Origin: Nitrospirota bacterium
Lineage (GTDB): Bacteria > Nitrospirota > CAKKRA01 > 9FT-COMBO-42-15
Assembly (NCBI GenBank): GCA_016195585.1
Contig: JACPZJ010000135.1
Span: 1-12,573, forward strand
Reading direction: 5' to 3'
Length of the DNA: 12,573 nt
In this document: positions 11,745 through 12,573 of the stretch, piece after piece
Numbering within the stretch: position 1 is the stretch's first letter
How the letters are laid out: the number at the start of each line of letters is the position of its first letter
Position numbers and translations under genes: made by a program
Notes under the pieces: generated by a model
What the model was told of the DNA's origin: nothing
Database searches by the model: none
The model's input: the letters and a program-made list of their open reading frames with translations, nothing else

Positions 11745-12573
11745 ATGTTAAGAAACAACCTTGAGGTCAAGATATTAAGCGTGGTGCTGGCAGTGCTCTT
11801 TCTCAGTTTTGGGACGATTACTGTTATTCAGATAAATAAAGAGTCAGCCGACCTTCTTAAACAGAATCAGGTTAAGGCAAGGCTCCTCGCCACATCTATT
11901 GAAAAGAGCATACAGAATTATATGAAAGAGGGGAGGGTGGATCTGATAAGGAGGCTGGTAGCAGATATAAGGAACAGCGAAGAGGTTGAGCGGCTTGAGA
12001 TTTTAAGAAGGGACGGGACACTGGCCTTTGCAGATTTTAAGACCGTAGATGCAGTCTCGGGGACCAACGAGAAATTTAAGATTATTAGAGAAAGGGAAAG
12101 GCCGGCTAATTTTCTTGATGGCAGAGACCCTTTCCTCCCGATTTACTTTAAAGGTACAATTGAGACAGGAAAGAATGTTTCATATTATGAAACGAATGAA
12201 GATAAAGAGCTTTTAACACACCTTCAGCCATTAATTAATCAAAGGGAATGCCACAGGTGCCATGGCGCTGATGAAAAGGTGAGGGGTGTGCTCAGGATAT
12301 CTACCTCCATGAAAGGGGTAAATGAGGCGATCATGACCAACCGTAACAGGGTTATAATAATCTCCCTCTCTACCATCCTGCTTGTAGGCATTGTCCTTGA
12401 GTTTCTTATCAGGAGGGTTATCTTAAAACCTGTTGACGGCCTGATAGAGACCATGGCAAAGGTAGAGAAGGGGGATCTCACAGCAAGGGCAGATGTGAAT
12501 ATAGATGATGAACTGGGGAGGATGGGGAGGAGCTTTAATTCAATGATTATGAGGCTTGAAGAGGCAAGTAAGG
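11745..12573 (+). CDS. Two-TM sensor protein with periplasmic c-type heme motif and HAMP domain (cut by window edge)
   Basis: The open frame begins at ATG 11745 and runs 276 codons to the right edge without a stop. Segments: a cytoplasmic stub and TM1 (about 9-29, ILSVVLAVLFLSFGTITVI), a periplasmic domain of about 170 residues, TM2 (about 203-222, VIIISLSTILLVGIVLEFL), then a HAMP domain (RRVILKPVDGLIETMAKVEKGDL, about 223-275). In the periplasmic part, C169-H-R-C172-H173 is a classical CxxCH motif for covalent heme c, just ahead of ADEKVRGVLRIS before TM2. Such heme sensors in anaerobes detect redox state, O2 or NO. Output lies beyond the window: histidine kinase, methyl-accepting chemotaxis protein or diguanylate cyclase are all possible. 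Its own promoter is at 11568-11597; the ATG follows AAAAGGGAGCCT. No defect is seen. Confidence 0.85.
   Translation, partial: MLRNNLEVKILSVVLAVLFLSFGTITVIQINKESADLLKQNQVKARLLATSIEKSIQNYMKEGRVDLIRRLVADIRNSEEVERLEILRRDGTLAFADFKTVDAVSGTNEKFKIIRERERPANFLDGRDPFLPIYFKGTIETGKNVSYYETNEDKELLTHLQPLINQRECHRCHGADEKVRGVLRISTSMKGVNEAIMTNRNRVIIISLSTILLVGIVLEFLIRRVILKPVDGLIETMAKVEKGDLTARADVNIDDELGRMGRSFNSMIMRLEEASK

Noticed and set aside
12239..12481. Minus-strand open frame of 80 codons over the sensor gene
   Set aside because: It is antisense to the continuous sensor frame with TM2, HAMP and the CxxCH motif; no independent signal.

Overview
The window looks like chromosomal DNA of a free-living, Gram-negative-type bacterium with anaerobic or respiratory metabolism. 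The signs are a periplasmic cytochrome c, a SurA/PpiD-type membrane chaperone, an exported AmiC-type amidase, iron-sulfur proteins related to 2-hydroxyacyl-CoA dehydratase activases, a Crp/Fnr regulator and a c-heme sensor. Gene content and the dispersed palindromic repeats resemble uncultured Nitrospirota or Desulfobacterota, but that placement is a low-confidence inference. Almost all genes are housekeeping or redox genes. No phage, plasmid, IS transposase, CRISPR, tRNA or rRNA was recognised.

Layout. Positions 1-1552 are on the minus strand: the start of a UvrD/PcrA-type helicase (runs off the left edge) behind a DUF4388/PATAN protein, then a terminator, an Nfu-type Fe-S scaffold and a small cupin whose C-terminus is cut by an in-frame TGA. 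An FNR-like palindrome sits about 42 bp upstream of the inferred transcription start of the cupin-nfu unit. Positions 1553-1872 are intergenic and hold the promoters and an operator-like repeat set for a RelE/ParE-type toxin-antitoxin pair (1873-2378, plus). mazG and a DUF362/ferredoxin gene overlap and form a plus-strand unit (2428-4348). They converge, one base apart, on a minus-strand pair: a truncated SurA/PpiD-like protein followed by a DoxX-family membrane protein (4350-5510).

From 5637 everything runs on the plus strand. Two cysteine-bearing CoA-activase-related proteins (COG3580-like and COG3581-like) come first. The first carries an in-frame G/C-rich palindromic repeat; the second has lost about 13 codons near its end and shifted frame. 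A 242-bp non-coding island of nested inverted repeats follows (7793-8034) and supplies the stop codon of the shifted frame. Next come an N-acetylmuramoyl-L-alanine amidase, rph (RNase PH) and rdgB (XTP/dITP diphosphatase).

The right end is a redox cluster: a monoheme cytochrome c with its own promoter and terminator, a Crp/Fnr regulator lacking FNR's N-terminal cysteines, and the start of a two-TM sensor with a periplasmic CxxCH heme motif and a HAMP domain (runs off the right edge). The proximity suggests heme/redox sensing, and the Crp/Fnr protein is a candidate reader of the palindrome near 1618; neither is proven by the sequence. The most unusual material is the repeat load: palindromic elements inside two coding regions, one composite repeat island, and one interleaved repeat in the 5' leader of the sensor gene.
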